From: Capillimicrobium parvum
GTDB taxonomy: Bacteria; Actinomycetota; Thermoleophilia; Solirubrobacterales; Solirubrobacteraceae
DNA: 64,000 nt
Reading direction: 5' to 3'
Assembly: GCF_021172045.1 (NCBI RefSeq)
Contig: NZ_CP087164.1
Coordinates: 5,580,001-5,644,000 of the forward strand
The notes under the pieces are model-generated. The model saw nothing but the letters and a program-made list of their open reading frames with translations, was not told the DNA's origin and made no database searches. Positions 16,448 to 25,670 of the stretch are shown in pieces (position 1 is the stretch's first letter; each line of letters starts with the position of its first letter). A program made the position numbers and the translations under genes.

Positions 16448-17377
16448 CTAGGCGGGTGCGGGGACCGCCTCCGCCGACAGCTGCTCGGCGAGCCAGCTGC
16501 CGCACCTCGCCGCGGCGATCTCGATGTTCGAGCGTTCGCTGTAGAGCTCCATGTGCTTGGTGGCCCGCACGACGTAGAGCTCCTTCTTCGGCGTGGGGAT
16601 GCGATCGAAGACGTCGATCTCCTTGTCCCACAGCGTCAGGTCATCACCCTCGGCGAGCACCATCAGCACCGGCGTGTCCAGGAGCCGGGGGATGTAGGGG
16701 TAGACGCTGTAGTTCATGAGCATCTCGGTGGAGGCGATCGTGTTGCGGTGTTCGTGCGCCGGAGCCACCGTGCGCTTGAGCTCGTTGAACGCCTCGTAGG
16801 TCTCGGGGAACGGCCATGTGCACAGCTCCCCGCCCACGTTCGTGGTCGACATCGCCATGTAGCCGTACTCGCCGGTGCGATAGCGGTTGACCCGGTCCTC
16901 GTGGACCGCCTGCTCGAGCGCCCGGAACCCGACGGTCCCGTGGACACGACGCATGTTGACGTAGCCGTCCACGACCGGGACGACGGACATGACGTTCTTC
17001 ACCCGCCAGTCGGTCGCCCCGATGATCAGCGCGTGACCGCCGCTGTAGGAGATCCCCCACACCGACACCTGGTCGCCGTCGACGTCGTCGCGGTCCGACA
17101 CCCACGTGATCGCGTTGCGGTAGTCCTCGAGCTGATCGTTGGGGTCGATGTGCTGACGGGGCTGACCGTCGCTCGCCCCGAGCCGCCGATAGTCGAAGAC
17201 GAGCGCCGCGACGCCCTTGGCGGCGAACGCCTCGGCATACACGGGCTGGACGAGCTCGCGGACGTAGCACCAGCCGCCGGCCATGACCACCACCGGATGG
17301 GGCCCGTCGCCCTCGGGCAGGTACAGATGGGCGCGGACGGTCTCGCCGCCACTCTGGAACTCGACTTCTGTCGGCAT
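16448..17377 (-). CDS. Alpha/beta hydrolase (copy 1)
   Basis: A 309-residue alpha/beta hydrolase of the S15/dienelactone-like group. VVVMAGGWCYVRELVQPVYAE carries the oxyanion region, FDYRRLGASDGQPRQHIDP follows, and GISYSGGHAL is the nucleophile elbow (GxSxGG). An Asp in LAEGDDLTLWD and a His in RATKHMELY are plausible triad partners. It is clearly paralogous to the hydrolase at 24707. GGGAGGAA just upstream of ATG 17377 is a good ribosome binding site. Possible reactions are ester, lactone or C-C hydrolysis; which one is unknown. Confidence 0.85.
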   Translation of the reverse strand: MPTEVEFQSGGETVRAHLYLPEGDGPHPVVVMAGGWCYVRELVQPVYAEAFAAKGVAALVFDYRRLGASDGQPRQHIDPNDQLEDYRNAITWVSDRDDVDGDQVSVWGISYSGGHALIIGATDWRVKNVMSVVPVVDGYVNMRRVHGTVGFRALEQAVHEDRVNRYRTGEYGYMAMSTTNVGGELCTWPFPETYEAFNELKRTVAPAHEHRNTIASTEMLMNYSVYPYIPRLLDTPVLMVLAEGDDLTLWDKEIDVFDRIPTPKKELYVVRATKHMELYSERSNIEIAAARCGSWLAEQLSAEAVPAPA

Positions 17378-17409
17378 CACGTTCCTCCCGGGCCAAAGAT
17401 GGTCAACGA

Positions 17410-17453
17410 ACCTAAGCGCGACCCGCGGGGCCCGGCTACCTCCGATCGGAGGG
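17410..17453 (-). promoter_or_regulatory. Palindromic operator 7 and -10 box for hydrolase copy 1
   Basis: ACCTCCGATCGGAGGG lies at 17438-17453. Leftwards, 22 nt separate it from TTAGGT (17415-17410), upstream of the hydrolase start at 17377. In the rightward direction, towards SDR 3 at 17533, the register position reads GAACAC, which is not a convincing -10, so control of SDR 3 by this site is uncertain. Confidence 0.7.
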
Positions 17454-17532
17454 TGGCTGACCGCCACCGCCTGAGGAACACTCGACGCACGCGGGCGTAC
17501 GGACAGTCCGACCTCGACCGCAAGGAGCTGGC

Positions 17533-18372
17533 ATGACCGAGACCGCTGATCCCGCGACCGTTCCCTGGCCCGACAGCACCCCCCGCTTCACCGGCCGGGT
17601 GGCGGTCGTGACCGGGTCGAGCTCCGGTCACGGGCGCGCGATCGCGCTGCGACTGGCGCGCGAAGGCGCCGCGGTGGTCTGCACGGACCTGCGCAAGTCG
17701 CCGCTTCCCGGCGGCTTCGAGGAGGACATCGACGTCGACACCGACGACGTGATCGCCCGCCACGGAGGCCGGGCCGAGTTCCTCGTCGCGGACGTCACGT
17801 CCGCCTCCGACCTCGAGTCCGCCGCCGATCGCGCGCTGGAGTCGTTCGGCCGCCTCGACGTCTGGGTCAACAACGCCGGGACCTTCATGGGGCTCGCCTC
17901 GGTGCTCGACGAGAGCGATGAGCAGTTCGACCGGACCGTCGAGATCAACCTGCGGGGGACCTGGCTCGGCTGTCGCGCCGCGGCGGCGCGGATGCGCGAA
18001 CAGGACGTCCGGGGACGATCGCGTGGGAGGATCGTCAACATCGGCTCGATCGCCGGCGAGATCGGGCAGGCCGACATCGGCGGCTACTCGGCCTCCAAGG
18101 GCGCCGTTCACAACCTCACCCGGGCGCTGGCCATCGAGCTGGCGCCGGCCCAGATCAACGTCAACGCGGTCGCGCCGGGCTATTTCCCGACCGCGATGAA
18201 CCGGGTGTTCTGGGATGACCCCGAAGCGCTCGCGGGCGTGCAGGAGCTGCATCCTCTCCCGCTCGGCGTCCCCGACGACATCGCCGCCGCCGTGGCGTTC
18301 TTCGGCTCCGACGACGCGGCGTTCGTCACGGGGACCATCCTGCCCGTGGACGGAGGCGTGACGGCGAAGTAG
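17533..18372 (+). CDS. Short-chain dehydrogenase/reductase (SDR 3)
   Basis: A 279-residue SDR with an extended N-terminus of about 20 residues before TGSSSGHG. Other motifs are NNAGTF, NIGSIAG, YSASK and FVTGTILPVDGG. A 20-residue stretch after the second strand (LRKSPLPGGFEEDIDVD) resembles the insert of larger SDRs that act on bulky substrates. GCAAGGAG precedes ATG 17533. It shares its upstream region with the divergent hydrolase gene. Confidence 0.9.
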   Translation: MTETADPATVPWPDSTPRFTGRVAVVTGSSSGHGRAIALRLAREGAAVVCTDLRKSPLPGGFEEDIDVDTDDVIARHGGRAEFLVADVTSASDLESAADRALESFGRLDVWVNNAGTFMGLASVLDESDEQFDRTVEINLRGTWLGCRAAAARMREQDVRGRSRGRIVNIGSIAGEIGQADIGGYSASKGAVHNLTRALAIELAPAQINVNAVAPGYFPTAMNRVFWDDPEALAGVQELHPLPLGVPDDIAAAVAFFGSDDAAFVTGTILPVDGGVTAK

Positions 18373-18393
18373 CGAACGAGCCCGCCGGGTCGG

Positions 18394-19029
18394 TCAGCGC
18401 GACCGGCGCTTGAGCAGGAGCACGACGAGCCCGAGGAGAAGGAGCGCGCCCAGCGCGGGGGCCAGCCGCTTGAGGACCGGCACGGCGGCGACCGATCCGA
18501 GGTCGAGCGGTTCCTCTTCCCGCGGCGCCTGCGTGGACGGGGGCTGGGGCGAGGTCGTCTCGCTCGCTTCGGGTGTCTCTGCGGCCGGCGCGAGCAGCTG
18601 GGCGTTCAGGCGATCGACGAACTGCTCCGTCATGCGGGAGCTGACGTCGGCGATGATCCCGCGCCCGAACTGCGCCACCCGTCCGGTGACCTGGACGTCC
18701 GTGACCATCTCGGCACTGGTCTCCGCGCCCCGGTCGGTCAGCGACGAGGTGATGGTCGCGTTCACGCTGCCGCCGCCGCGCAGCTCCTTCCCCTTGACGG
18801 CGAGGACCACGCGGCGGTTGGCCTCGTCGCGCTCGACGAACGTGATCGTCGCGTCGTAGGTCACCGTGATGGCCCCGACCTTGACCTTCATGCGGCCCGT
18901 GTAATCCGGGTGGTTGGCCTCGCTGAGCGTGAAGCCGGGAACGCACGGCGCGATCTTCTCCACGTCGTTGAGCAGCTCCCAGAGACGGTCGACGGAAACG
19001 GGGACGGTGAAGTCGTCGGTCAGTTGCAT
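18394..19029 (-). CDS. coxG: CoxG-like SRPBCC protein with C-terminal membrane anchor
   Basis: A 211-residue protein. Residues 1-145 are an SRPBCC/CoxG domain (FTVPVSVDRLWELLNDVEKIAPCVPGF, YTGRMKVKVG), then a Pro/Thr/Glu-rich linker and a single membrane helix near the end (APALGALLLLGLVVLLLKRRSR). CoxG proteins accompany molybdenum hydroxylases and help place CO dehydrogenase or related enzymes at the membrane. It is the last gene of a unit with CoxL-, CoxS- and CoxM-type subunits, an acyl-CoA ligase and a hydrolase, so this hydroxylase is probably membrane-associated. Confidence 0.85.
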   Translation of the reverse strand: MQLTDDFTVPVSVDRLWELLNDVEKIAPCVPGFTLSEANHPDYTGRMKVKVGAITVTYDATITFVERDEANRRVVLAVKGKELRGGGSVNATITSSLTDRGAETSAEMVTDVQVTGRVAQFGRGIIADVSSRMTEQFVDRLNAQLLAPAAETPEASETTSPQPPSTQAPREEEPLDLGSVAAVPVLKRLAPALGALLLLGLVVLLLKRRSR

Positions 19030-19063
19030 GTCGGTGCCTCCGGTACGCGGGAACGGGTCGGCG

Positions 19064-20689
19064 TCATACCGGCGCCGCCGGCACGTCGTCGCTGTGCAGC
19101 TGGTCGCGCAGTCTGAACTTCTGAACCTTGCCGCTCGCGGTCTTGGGGAGCGTCGGCACGAGCTCGAGGCGCTCGGGCAGCTTCTGGTTGGCGACCCGCC
19201 GCCCGCGCAGGAACGCGACCAGCTCGTCGAGCGTCAGCGGGCGGCGCGCGACGACGAACGCGCACGCCCGCTCGCCGAGCACCCGGTCCGGATAGCCGAC
19301 GACCGCCGCCTCCTCGACGTCGGGGTGCTCGAACAGCAGATCCTCGATCTCCTTGGCGCTGAGGTTCTCGCCGCCGCGCAGGATGATGTCCTTCGCGCGA
19401 CCGGAGATGCGGACGCTGCCCTCGGCGTCGACGACCGCGAGATCACCGCTGCGAAACCAACCGTCGGGGGTGAACGCACGGTCGTTGAGCGCCGCGTCGA
19501 GATACCCCAGGCAGAGGTCGGGGCCACGGACCTGCAGGTCGCCGCGCGTTCCCGCCGGCACGGGGACGCCGTCCTCACCGACGATGCGCAGCTCGGCCGC
19601 GCCGATCGCCCGGCCGTCGGTCTCGGCGTGCCGGTCGACCGGCGCCCGCAGCGGAGTCCCGGTCACGGTCGGGCACTCGGTCGATCCGTAGAGCCGTGAG
19701 GCGACCATCCCGAGCCGCGCGTGTGCTTCGCGGATGAGCGCGGGCGGGACGTCGGCGCCACCGCAGCCGAACACCCGCAGGCAGGAGACGTCGCGGCCGG
19801 CGAGGTCCGGGGCGTGGACGAGGCCGTGGAGGAACGGCGTCGCGCCCACGCAGAAACTCAGGCGTTCGCGCTCGATGACGTCGAGCGCCGCACCGGCGTC
19901 CCACACGTCCTGCAGCACCACCGTGGACCCGAGCATGAACGGCAGCATGAGCCCGTAGAGCAGCCCGGTGATGTGCGTGACCGGCGAGGGCATGAACACC
20001 CGATCGCGGTCGTCGAGCTCGTACAGATCGATGATGCTCCGGCACTCGTAGACCAGCGTCTCGTGCGAGTGCAGCACGCCCTTCGGGCTCGACTCCGTTC
20101 CCGACGTGTACAGGACGAGCACGGCGTCGCTCGCCGCGCGTCGTCGCACCGGCGCGGCCGCGCGCGGATCGGCGTCCTGCAGCGCCGCGGCGAACGCCGT
20201 CGCGCCGGCGCCGGGCGCACCCACCACGAGGACGTGCTCCAGATCAGGCGTGCGCGGCCGCAGCTCGGCGACCATCTCGCGGTAGTCGAAGCGCCGGAAC
20301 CGGTCGGGGATGACGAGCACGCGAGAGCCCGTCTGACGCAGGATGAACTCCACCTCGCGCCCGCGATAGATGGGGATGATCGGATTGCTGACCGCGCCGA
20401 GCCTCGCGGTGGCGTGGTAGACGATCGCCGCTTCCAGCCAGTTGGGCAGCTGGAACGAGACGACGTCGCCCGGCCCCACGCCGAGACCGGCGAGCGCCGC
20501 GGCGGCTCGCTGCACCGCCTGGCCGAGCTCCGCGTATGACCGGCGCCGATCGCGGTCGACGATCGCCGGCCGGTCGGGGTGCTGCTCGGCGCCAGTGGTG
20601 AGGGCCTCGTCGACCAGCCGGCCCGACCAGTCCCCGGAGGCGGCGTACTGCGCGGCCTGGGGTGACGCACGGGTCAGCTCGACGGTCAT
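19064..20689 (-). CDS. Acyl-CoA ligase (AMP-forming), copy 2
   Basis: A 541-residue ANL ligase. LYTSGTESSPKGVLHSH is the P-loop, YGSTECPTVTG the A5 motif, WFRSGDLAVVDAEGSVRISGRAKDIILRGGENLSAKEIE the hinge region, and PKTASGKVQKF holds the C-terminal Lys. The TSGTE variant and overall pattern resemble cyclohexanecarboxylate-CoA ligase-like enzymes. It starts 13 nt after the molybdenum-subunit gene in the same unit, so the acid activated is probably a product or substrate of the hydroxylase. Confidence 0.9.
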   Translation of the reverse strand: MTVELTRASPQAAQYAASGDWSGRLVDEALTTGAEQHPDRPAIVDRDRRRSYAELGQAVQRAAAALAGLGVGPGDVVSFQLPNWLEAAIVYHATARLGAVSNPIIPIYRGREVEFILRQTGSRVLVIPDRFRRFDYREMVAELRPRTPDLEHVLVVGAPGAGATAFAAALQDADPRAAAPVRRRAASDAVLVLYTSGTESSPKGVLHSHETLVYECRSIIDLYELDDRDRVFMPSPVTHITGLLYGLMLPFMLGSTVVLQDVWDAGAALDVIERERLSFCVGATPFLHGLVHAPDLAGRDVSCLRVFGCGGADVPPALIREAHARLGMVASRLYGSTECPTVTGTPLRAPVDRHAETDGRAIGAAELRIVGEDGVPVPAGTRGDLQVRGPDLCLGYLDAALNDRAFTPDGWFRSGDLAVVDAEGSVRISGRAKDIILRGGENLSAKEIEDLLFEHPDVEEAAVVGYPDRVLGERACAFVVARRPLTLDELVAFLRGRRVANQKLPERLELVPTLPKTASGKVQKFRLRDQLHSDDVPAAPV

Positions 20690-20702
20690 CCGGACCCCGG
20701 GC

Positions 20703-23138
20703 TCAGCGTGGCGCCGGCTCCCCGATCCAGCGGGTGATCCGCTCCGGAGTGGCGGGGAGCTCGCTGACGTGGACGCCGAACTCGGTGAGCGCATCGTCGA
20801 TCGCGGCGGACATCGCGCCGGGCGCCATCATGCGGCCCGCCTCGCCGCCGCCCTTGATGCCGTACTCGGTCAGGGGCGACGGTGTCTCCTCGTGGCCGAT
20901 GATGACCTCGGGCGCCTCCATCGCCGAGGGCATGAGGAAGTCGGTGAACGCCGTGCTCAGGGGCTGACCCTCGGCGTCGTAGACGACCTCCTCCAGCAGC
21001 GCGGTGGCCACGCCCTGCGCAGTGCCGCCGATGATCTGGCCCTCGAGCGATCGCGGGTTGACCATCGTGCCGGCGTCATGGACCGCCACGTAGCGCAGGA
21101 TCTTGACGCCGCCGGTCTCGACGTCGACCTCGACCATGGCGATGTGGCAGGCGTGGCCCATGCAGGGATAGAACACACCGAGGTCGGTGCGGTCCTTCGA
21201 CGGCATGGTCGTGAACGGGTGGTCGTACACGTGACGCGCCTCGAGCCCGCTCTGCAGGCCCTCGGGCAGCTCGGTGGCGAACAGGTACGCGGCCATCGCG
21301 ATCTCGGGCAGACCCTTGCGCACGTCGGGAGATCCCTTGACCTGGAACCCGCTGTCGACCCACTCGAGGTCCTCGGGGCTGGCCTCGAGCTGTTGCGCCG
21401 CGATGAGACGCGCCTTGTCCTTGATCTTCTCCGCGGCACCCTTGATCGCGCCGGCGTACATGACGGTCAGCCGGCTGCCGCCGGGCCCCGCCGCGGGCAG
21501 GCCGCCCTTGGTCCCGTGGTGTTCGATGCTGATCGTCGATGGGTCGACGCCGAACTCCTCGCCGGCGAGCATCGACGCCATCGTGTCGGACGAGTTGCCC
21601 CAGAACGGCACCGAGTAGAGCGTCACCGTGAGGTTGCCGAGCGGATCGACGGTGATCGTCACCCCCTCGGGCGTGCTGGTCGTCTCGGCCGCCGGCTCGT
21701 CGAACCAGAACCAGAACTCGGTCGCGCTGTAGACGCTGCGCTCCTGGCAGCTGACGAGGCCGATGCCGACCTTGCGCCCATCGGCGCGCATCTTCTCCTG
21801 CTCGGCGCGCCACGCGTCGTAGTCGAACAGCTCCAGGGCGTGGTCGAGCACGCGCTCGTAGTTGCCGGAGTCGTACATGTTCCCCGTGGGGATGTAGTAC
21901 GGGAACTGGTCGGGCTGGATGAAGTTCCTGCGGCGGATCTCCGCGGGATCCATGCCCAGCTCGGCGGCGGCCTTGTCGACCGCCCGCTCGATGACCCAGT
22001 TGGCGACCTCGGCCCCGAAGCCCCGGTAGGCGCCCTGCTGGGTCTTGTTGGTGAGGACGGCCCGCAGCCGGTACTCGGTGCTCCTGATCGTGTACGGGCC
22101 GGTGACCTGCGCCATCGCGTTGCCATGGGTGCCGACCCCGAGGTACAGGTAGGCGCCGTAGTCGTCGATCACATCGGTCTTCAGGCTTCGGAAGGTGCCG
22201 TCCTTCATGAGCGCCAGCTCGACGTCGTAGTACCGATCCGACGAGTGGTGGTCGCCGTTGGTGATGTGGTCGAGCCGGTCCTCGACGAACTTCACCGGGC
22301 GGCCGGTGACCTTCGACGACAGCCCCGCGGTGGTGTGTGCACGCCAGTTGCCGAACCGCGAGCCGAAGCTTCCCCCGGACGGGATCGGGATCACGTTGAG
22401 CTTGTTGCTCGGCACGCGCAGCGTCGCCGCCAGCCCGAACGCGAACCACGTCATGCTCACGCTGTTGGAGTGGATCGTCATCTCGCCCGTGCCGGGGTCG
22501 TAGTCGGCGATCGCTCCGGCGCAGTCGAGCGGTTGCGCGGCGCAGCGGCGCCAGTGGAGACGGTCCTTGATGATGATGTCGGCGTCCGCGAAGTCCTGCT
22601 CGACCTCACCGAACGTGAACGTCCGTTCGTAGGCGATGTTGGTGCCGAGCTCGTCGTGGACCAGATTCGTGGTGTCCTCGGCGGCGGCGATCGGGTCGAC
22701 GATCGGTTCCATCGGCTCGTACTCGACGTCGATCAGGTCGCGCGCGTCCTCGGCGATGTAGCGCGTGTCGGCGACGACGATGGCGACGCCCTCGCCGACA
22801 TAGCGGACCTTGTCGACCGCCAGGACGCGGAACACGTGCTTGTCCGGGTTGGGCCCCGAGTCCGGCATCGGGTCGACCATCTCGGCGGCCTCGGCGCCGG
22901 AGATGACGGCATGGACGCCCGGCAGCGCCCGAGCCGCGTCCATGTCGATGCTCACGATGCGCGCGTGCGGATACGGGCTGCGCAGGACCGCGGCGTGCAG
23001 CATGCCGTCGAAGTCCAGATCGTCGACGTACTTGCCCACGCCGCGGAGGTACTTCGGGTCCTCGACGCGCTTGATCGACTTCCCGATCCACTGCAGATCG
23101 CGCGGAGCCTCGGGCTTCGGGATCTCGGTCTGTGCCAT
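20703..23138 (-). CDS. Molybdenum hydroxylase large subunit (CoxL/XdhA type, not true CO dehydrogenase)
   Basis: An 811-residue xanthine-oxidase-family catalytic subunit binding molybdopterin cytosine dinucleotide. SIKRVEDPKYLRGVGKYVDD is the N-terminal Ald_Xan_dh motif, GGSFGSRF lies mid-protein, and QGAYRGFGAE occupies the active-site loop; true form I CO dehydrogenase has AYRCSFR there, so CO oxidation is unlikely. GIKGGGEAGRM near the end carries the catalytic Glu. Such enzymes hydroxylate N-heterocycles, aldehydes or CoA-linked rings with water as the oxygen source. No molybdenum-cofactor maturation genes are in the window. Confidence 0.92.
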   Translation of the reverse strand: MAQTEIPKPEAPRDLQWIGKSIKRVEDPKYLRGVGKYVDDLDFDGMLHAAVLRSPYPHARIVSIDMDAARALPGVHAVISGAEAAEMVDPMPDSGPNPDKHVFRVLAVDKVRYVGEGVAIVVADTRYIAEDARDLIDVEYEPMEPIVDPIAAAEDTTNLVHDELGTNIAYERTFTFGEVEQDFADADIIIKDRLHWRRCAAQPLDCAGAIADYDPGTGEMTIHSNSVSMTWFAFGLAATLRVPSNKLNVIPIPSGGSFGSRFGNWRAHTTAGLSSKVTGRPVKFVEDRLDHITNGDHHSSDRYYDVELALMKDGTFRSLKTDVIDDYGAYLYLGVGTHGNAMAQVTGPYTIRSTEYRLRAVLTNKTQQGAYRGFGAEVANWVIERAVDKAAAELGMDPAEIRRRNFIQPDQFPYYIPTGNMYDSGNYERVLDHALELFDYDAWRAEQEKMRADGRKVGIGLVSCQERSVYSATEFWFWFDEPAAETTSTPEGVTITVDPLGNLTVTLYSVPFWGNSSDTMASMLAGEEFGVDPSTISIEHHGTKGGLPAAGPGGSRLTVMYAGAIKGAAEKIKDKARLIAAQQLEASPEDLEWVDSGFQVKGSPDVRKGLPEIAMAAYLFATELPEGLQSGLEARHVYDHPFTTMPSKDRTDLGVFYPCMGHACHIAMVEVDVETGGVKILRYVAVHDAGTMVNPRSLEGQIIGGTAQGVATALLEEVVYDAEGQPLSTAFTDFLMPSAMEAPEVIIGHEETPSPLTEYGIKGGGEAGRMMAPGAMSAAIDDALTEFGVHVSELPATPERITRWIGEPAPR

Positions 23139-23158
23139 CTGCGATCTCCTGGTCGGGA

Positions 23159-23782
23159 TCAGGGGTGTGAGCTCGGGATGGGCGTGGCGTCTCCTTCGCC
23201 CATCCCGGGGGCGAGACGCTCGACCTCCCACGCCTTCTCCGCATGAGCACGCGCGGCGTCATCGCTCTGCGGGTCGGAGGTCTCGCCGGCGCGGAGCCGC
23301 TCGGCCGCGTCCATCACGGCGTCGATGATGAACTGGTATCCCGTGCAGCGGCAGAGGTTGCTGGAGATCCCCTCCCGAACCTCGTCGCGCGTCGGGTTGG
23401 GGTTCTCGCGCAGCAACTCGATGGATCGCAGGACCATGCCCGGCGTGCAGTAGCCGCACTGCAGACCCTGCTGCTCCCAGAACGCCTCCTGCACCGGATG
23501 CAGGTCGACGGGCGACGGGGCGATTCCCTCGATGGTCGTGATCTCGGCGCCGTCGGCCTGCACGCCGAACATCACGCACGACCGTGCGCTCTGCCCGTTG
23601 AGCAGGATCGTGCAGCTGCCGCACACGCCGTGCGCGCAGCCGATGTTCAGTCCGGTCAGCTTCAGGTCCTGGCGCAGGACGTCGGCGAGCAGCTTGCGCG
23701 GCTCGACGGTGAGCCGGTGCCGGCGGCCGTTGACCGTCAGGGTGATCGGGACGACCTGGTTCTCCTCCACGATGCCGGTCAT
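23159..23782 (-). CDS. Molybdenum hydroxylase [2Fe-2S] subunit (CoxS type)
   Basis: A 207-residue iron-sulfur subunit. Cys49, Cys54, Cys57 and Cys69 form the plant-type cluster (GCAHGVCGSC and ARSC), and QCGYCTPGM with NLCRCTGY form the second, buried cluster. It carries electrons from molybdenum to FAD. The last 35 residues are an unusual charged extension. The ATG overlaps the FAD-subunit stop (23779-23782). Confidence 0.95.
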   Translation of the reverse strand: MTGIVEENQVVPITLTVNGRRHRLTVEPRKLLADVLRQDLKLTGLNIGCAHGVCGSCTILLNGQSARSCVMFGVQADGAEITTIEGIAPSPVDLHPVQEAFWEQQGLQCGYCTPGMVLRSIELLRENPNPTRDEVREGISSNLCRCTGYQFIIDAVMDAAERLRAGETSDPQSDDAARAHAEKAWEVERLAPGMGEGDATPIPSSHP

Positions 23783-24657
23783 GCCTGGCCGCCTCCTCGT
23801 GCTCGCTCGACCGCCGTGGACAACGCGCGCTTGACCTGCGCCCGCGCCACGCGGATCCGGTACTCGGTGCCGCCGTGGATGTCGGCGCCCGGCTCCAGCC
23901 CGGTGACCGCGCGGTCGGCCGCCTGCGCGATCAGCTCGTCGCTCAGCTCGTTGCCGATGAGCGACTGCTCGGCGTCGGCAGCCCGCATCGGCCGCGGACC
24001 GAGGGCGCACAGCGCGATCGAGGCGTCGGTCACCCGCGTGCCGTCGAGGGTCACGCTCGCCGCCGCCCCGGCTATCGCGAAGTCGCCGTGACGGCGCGCG
24101 AACTCGGCGAACGCCTGCCCCGAGCCGGGTGCAGCGATGGGGAAGCGGACCTCGGTGACGAGCTCCCCGGGCTCGAGAACCGTCTCGAACGGTCCCAGGA
24201 AGAAGTCGTCGGCGGCGACGGTGCGCTTGCCGGCGGCGCTCGTCAGGACGATGTCCGCCCGGGTCGCCAGGGCGACGCTCGGCAGCTCGGCGGCGGGATC
24301 GGCATGAGCGATGCTGCCCACCACCGTGCCGCGGTGGCGGATCGGCGGATGGGCGACGGACTCGAGCGCCTCGGCGACGAGCGGCACGTGCATGCGGATG
24401 TCGTCGGCATGCTCGACCGCGGACTGGCGAGCGGTGGCACCGACCGCGACCGCGCCGTTCTCGCGCCGGACGTAGTCCAGCGCTGCGATCGCGTTGATGT
24501 CGACGAGATGCTCGGGCTGAGCGAGCCGGAAGTTCATCAACGGCACCAGGCTCTGCCCACCGGCCAGGATCCGGCCTTCCTCGCCGAGGTGCTCCATGAT
24601 GGCCACGGCCTCGGCCTCGCTCATCGCGCGGTGATACTGGAATGGTGCGGGCTTCAC
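23779..24657 (-). CDS. Molybdenum hydroxylase FAD subunit (CoxM type)
   Basis: A 292-residue FAD-binding subunit: LAGGQSLVPLMNFRLAQPEHLVDI and HRGTVVGSIAHADPAAELP are the FAD motifs of the CoxM/XdhB family. It starts at GTG 24657. It is first of the M-S-L subunit genes, overlapping CoxS by 4 nt. The order matches classic coxMSL clusters. Confidence 0.93.
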   Translation of the reverse strand: MKPAPFQYHRAMSEAEAVAIMEHLGEEGRILAGGQSLVPLMNFRLAQPEHLVDINAIAALDYVRRENGAVAVGATARQSAVEHADDIRMHVPLVAEALESVAHPPIRHRGTVVGSIAHADPAAELPSVALATRADIVLTSAAGKRTVAADDFFLGPFETVLEPGELVTEVRFPIAAPGSGQAFAEFARRHGDFAIAGAAASVTLDGTRVTDASIALCALGPRPMRAADAEQSLIGNELSDELIAQAADRAVTGLEPGADIHGGTEYRIRVARAQVKRALSTAVERARGGGQA

Positions 24658-24706
24658 GCGCTCCCTCCCTCTTCGGCCCGGACGCGTCCCGGCTCGGCCG
24701 TGTCGA

Positions 24707-25639
24707 TCATGCCACTCCAGCGAGCTTCGGTGCCGCGAGATTCTCCGTGAACCACTCGGTGGCGGCCCGCGCCGCCTGTGTCAGCAGCGACCGGTCGCTG
24801 TAGAGCGTCATGTGCGTCGAGCTGCCGATCACGACGAGGCGCTTCTTGGTGGTCGGGATCAGGTTGTAGGCCTGGATCTCGAGGTCCCACAGCGTCAGGT
24901 CGTCGCGCTCGGCCACGACGACGAGCGTCGGCACGTCGAGCAGTCGCGGCAGGAACGGATGAACGCTGTAGGACATGAGCAGCTCGGCCGACTCGATCGT
25001 GCTGCGGTTCTCGTAGGCCGGCGCCTCGGAGGCCTTCAGCTCGACGAAGGTGGAGTACGTCTCGGGGAACGGCCATGTCGAGACCTCGGTCGACGGGTCG
25101 GGGGCGGCGTGCGGGAGGAAGCCGTCCTCGCCGGTGGCGAAGCGCCGGCGGCGGTCGTCGAGCAGCAGGCGCTCGAACTGCCGGAAGCCGACCGTGCCGT
25201 GGACCCGGCGCATGTTGCGGTAGCCGTCGACCACGGGGATCTGCGATGCGACGCACCTCACGCGGGGATCGGTCGCGCCCAGGATCAGCGCGTGGCCGCC
25301 GCTGTAGGACAGCCCCCAGACGCCGATCCGATCGGAGTCGACCTCCTTGAGCGTCTCGGCGTAGGAGATCGCGTTGCGATAGTCCTCGAGCTGCATGTTG
25401 GGGTCGATGTGCTGACGACGCGTCCCACCGCTCGACCCGAAGTTGCGGTAGTCGAAGAGCAGCGCCGCGAACCCGGCTTCGGCGTACATCTCGGCGTAGT
25501 GGGGTTGGACCAGCTCCTTGACGTAGCACCACCCGCCGGCCATGACGATGACCGGGAACGGCCCTTCGCCCTCGTCGGGGGCGTAGAGCCAGCCGCGAAC
25601 CGTTTCGCCGCCGCTGTCGAACTCCACGTCGCGCCTCAA
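24707..25639 (-). CDS. Alpha/beta hydrolase (copy 2)
   Basis: A 310-residue paralog of the hydrolase at 16448, with the same AGGWCYVKELVQPHYAE, QHIDPNMQLEDYRNAI and GLSYSGGHAL blocks; the nucleophile elbow is intact. It leads the operon hydrolase-coxM-coxS-coxL-ligase-coxG. TTG 25639 has AAGGAG six bases upstream; GTG 25627 is a weaker option. A second complete copy under the same operator suggests two related substrates or steps. Confidence 0.85.
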   Translation of the reverse strand: MRRDVEFDSGGETVRGWLYAPDEGEGPFPVIVMAGGWCYVKELVQPHYAEMYAEAGFAALLFDYRNFGSSGGTRRQHIDPNMQLEDYRNAISYAETLKEVDSDRIGVWGLSYSGGHALILGATDPRVRCVASQIPVVDGYRNMRRVHGTVGFRQFERLLLDDRRRRFATGEDGFLPHAAPDPSTEVSTWPFPETYSTFVELKASEAPAYENRSTIESAELLMSYSVHPFLPRLLDVPTLVVVAERDDLTLWDLEIQAYNLIPTTKKRLVVIGSSTHMTLYSDRSLLTQAARAATEWFTENLAAPKLAGVA

Positions 25640-25670
25640 CTGAGTCTCCTTCGCTGCCTTCGGAGGCCCG

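Noticed and set aside
17454-17532. Rightward promoter of SDR 3 under operator 7
   Set aside because: The register position reads GAACAC; no TANNNT within 21-23 nt, so the call is not supported.
20703-23138. True CO dehydrogenase
   Set aside because: The active-site loop reads AYRGFG, not the AYRCSFR of form I CO dehydrogenase.
20442-23246. 934-codon open frame antisense to the molybdenum hydroxylase gene
   Set aside because: Composition is Arg/Val/Asp/Gly-rich without domains; it mirrors the codon bias of the real CoxL gene in very GC-rich DNA.
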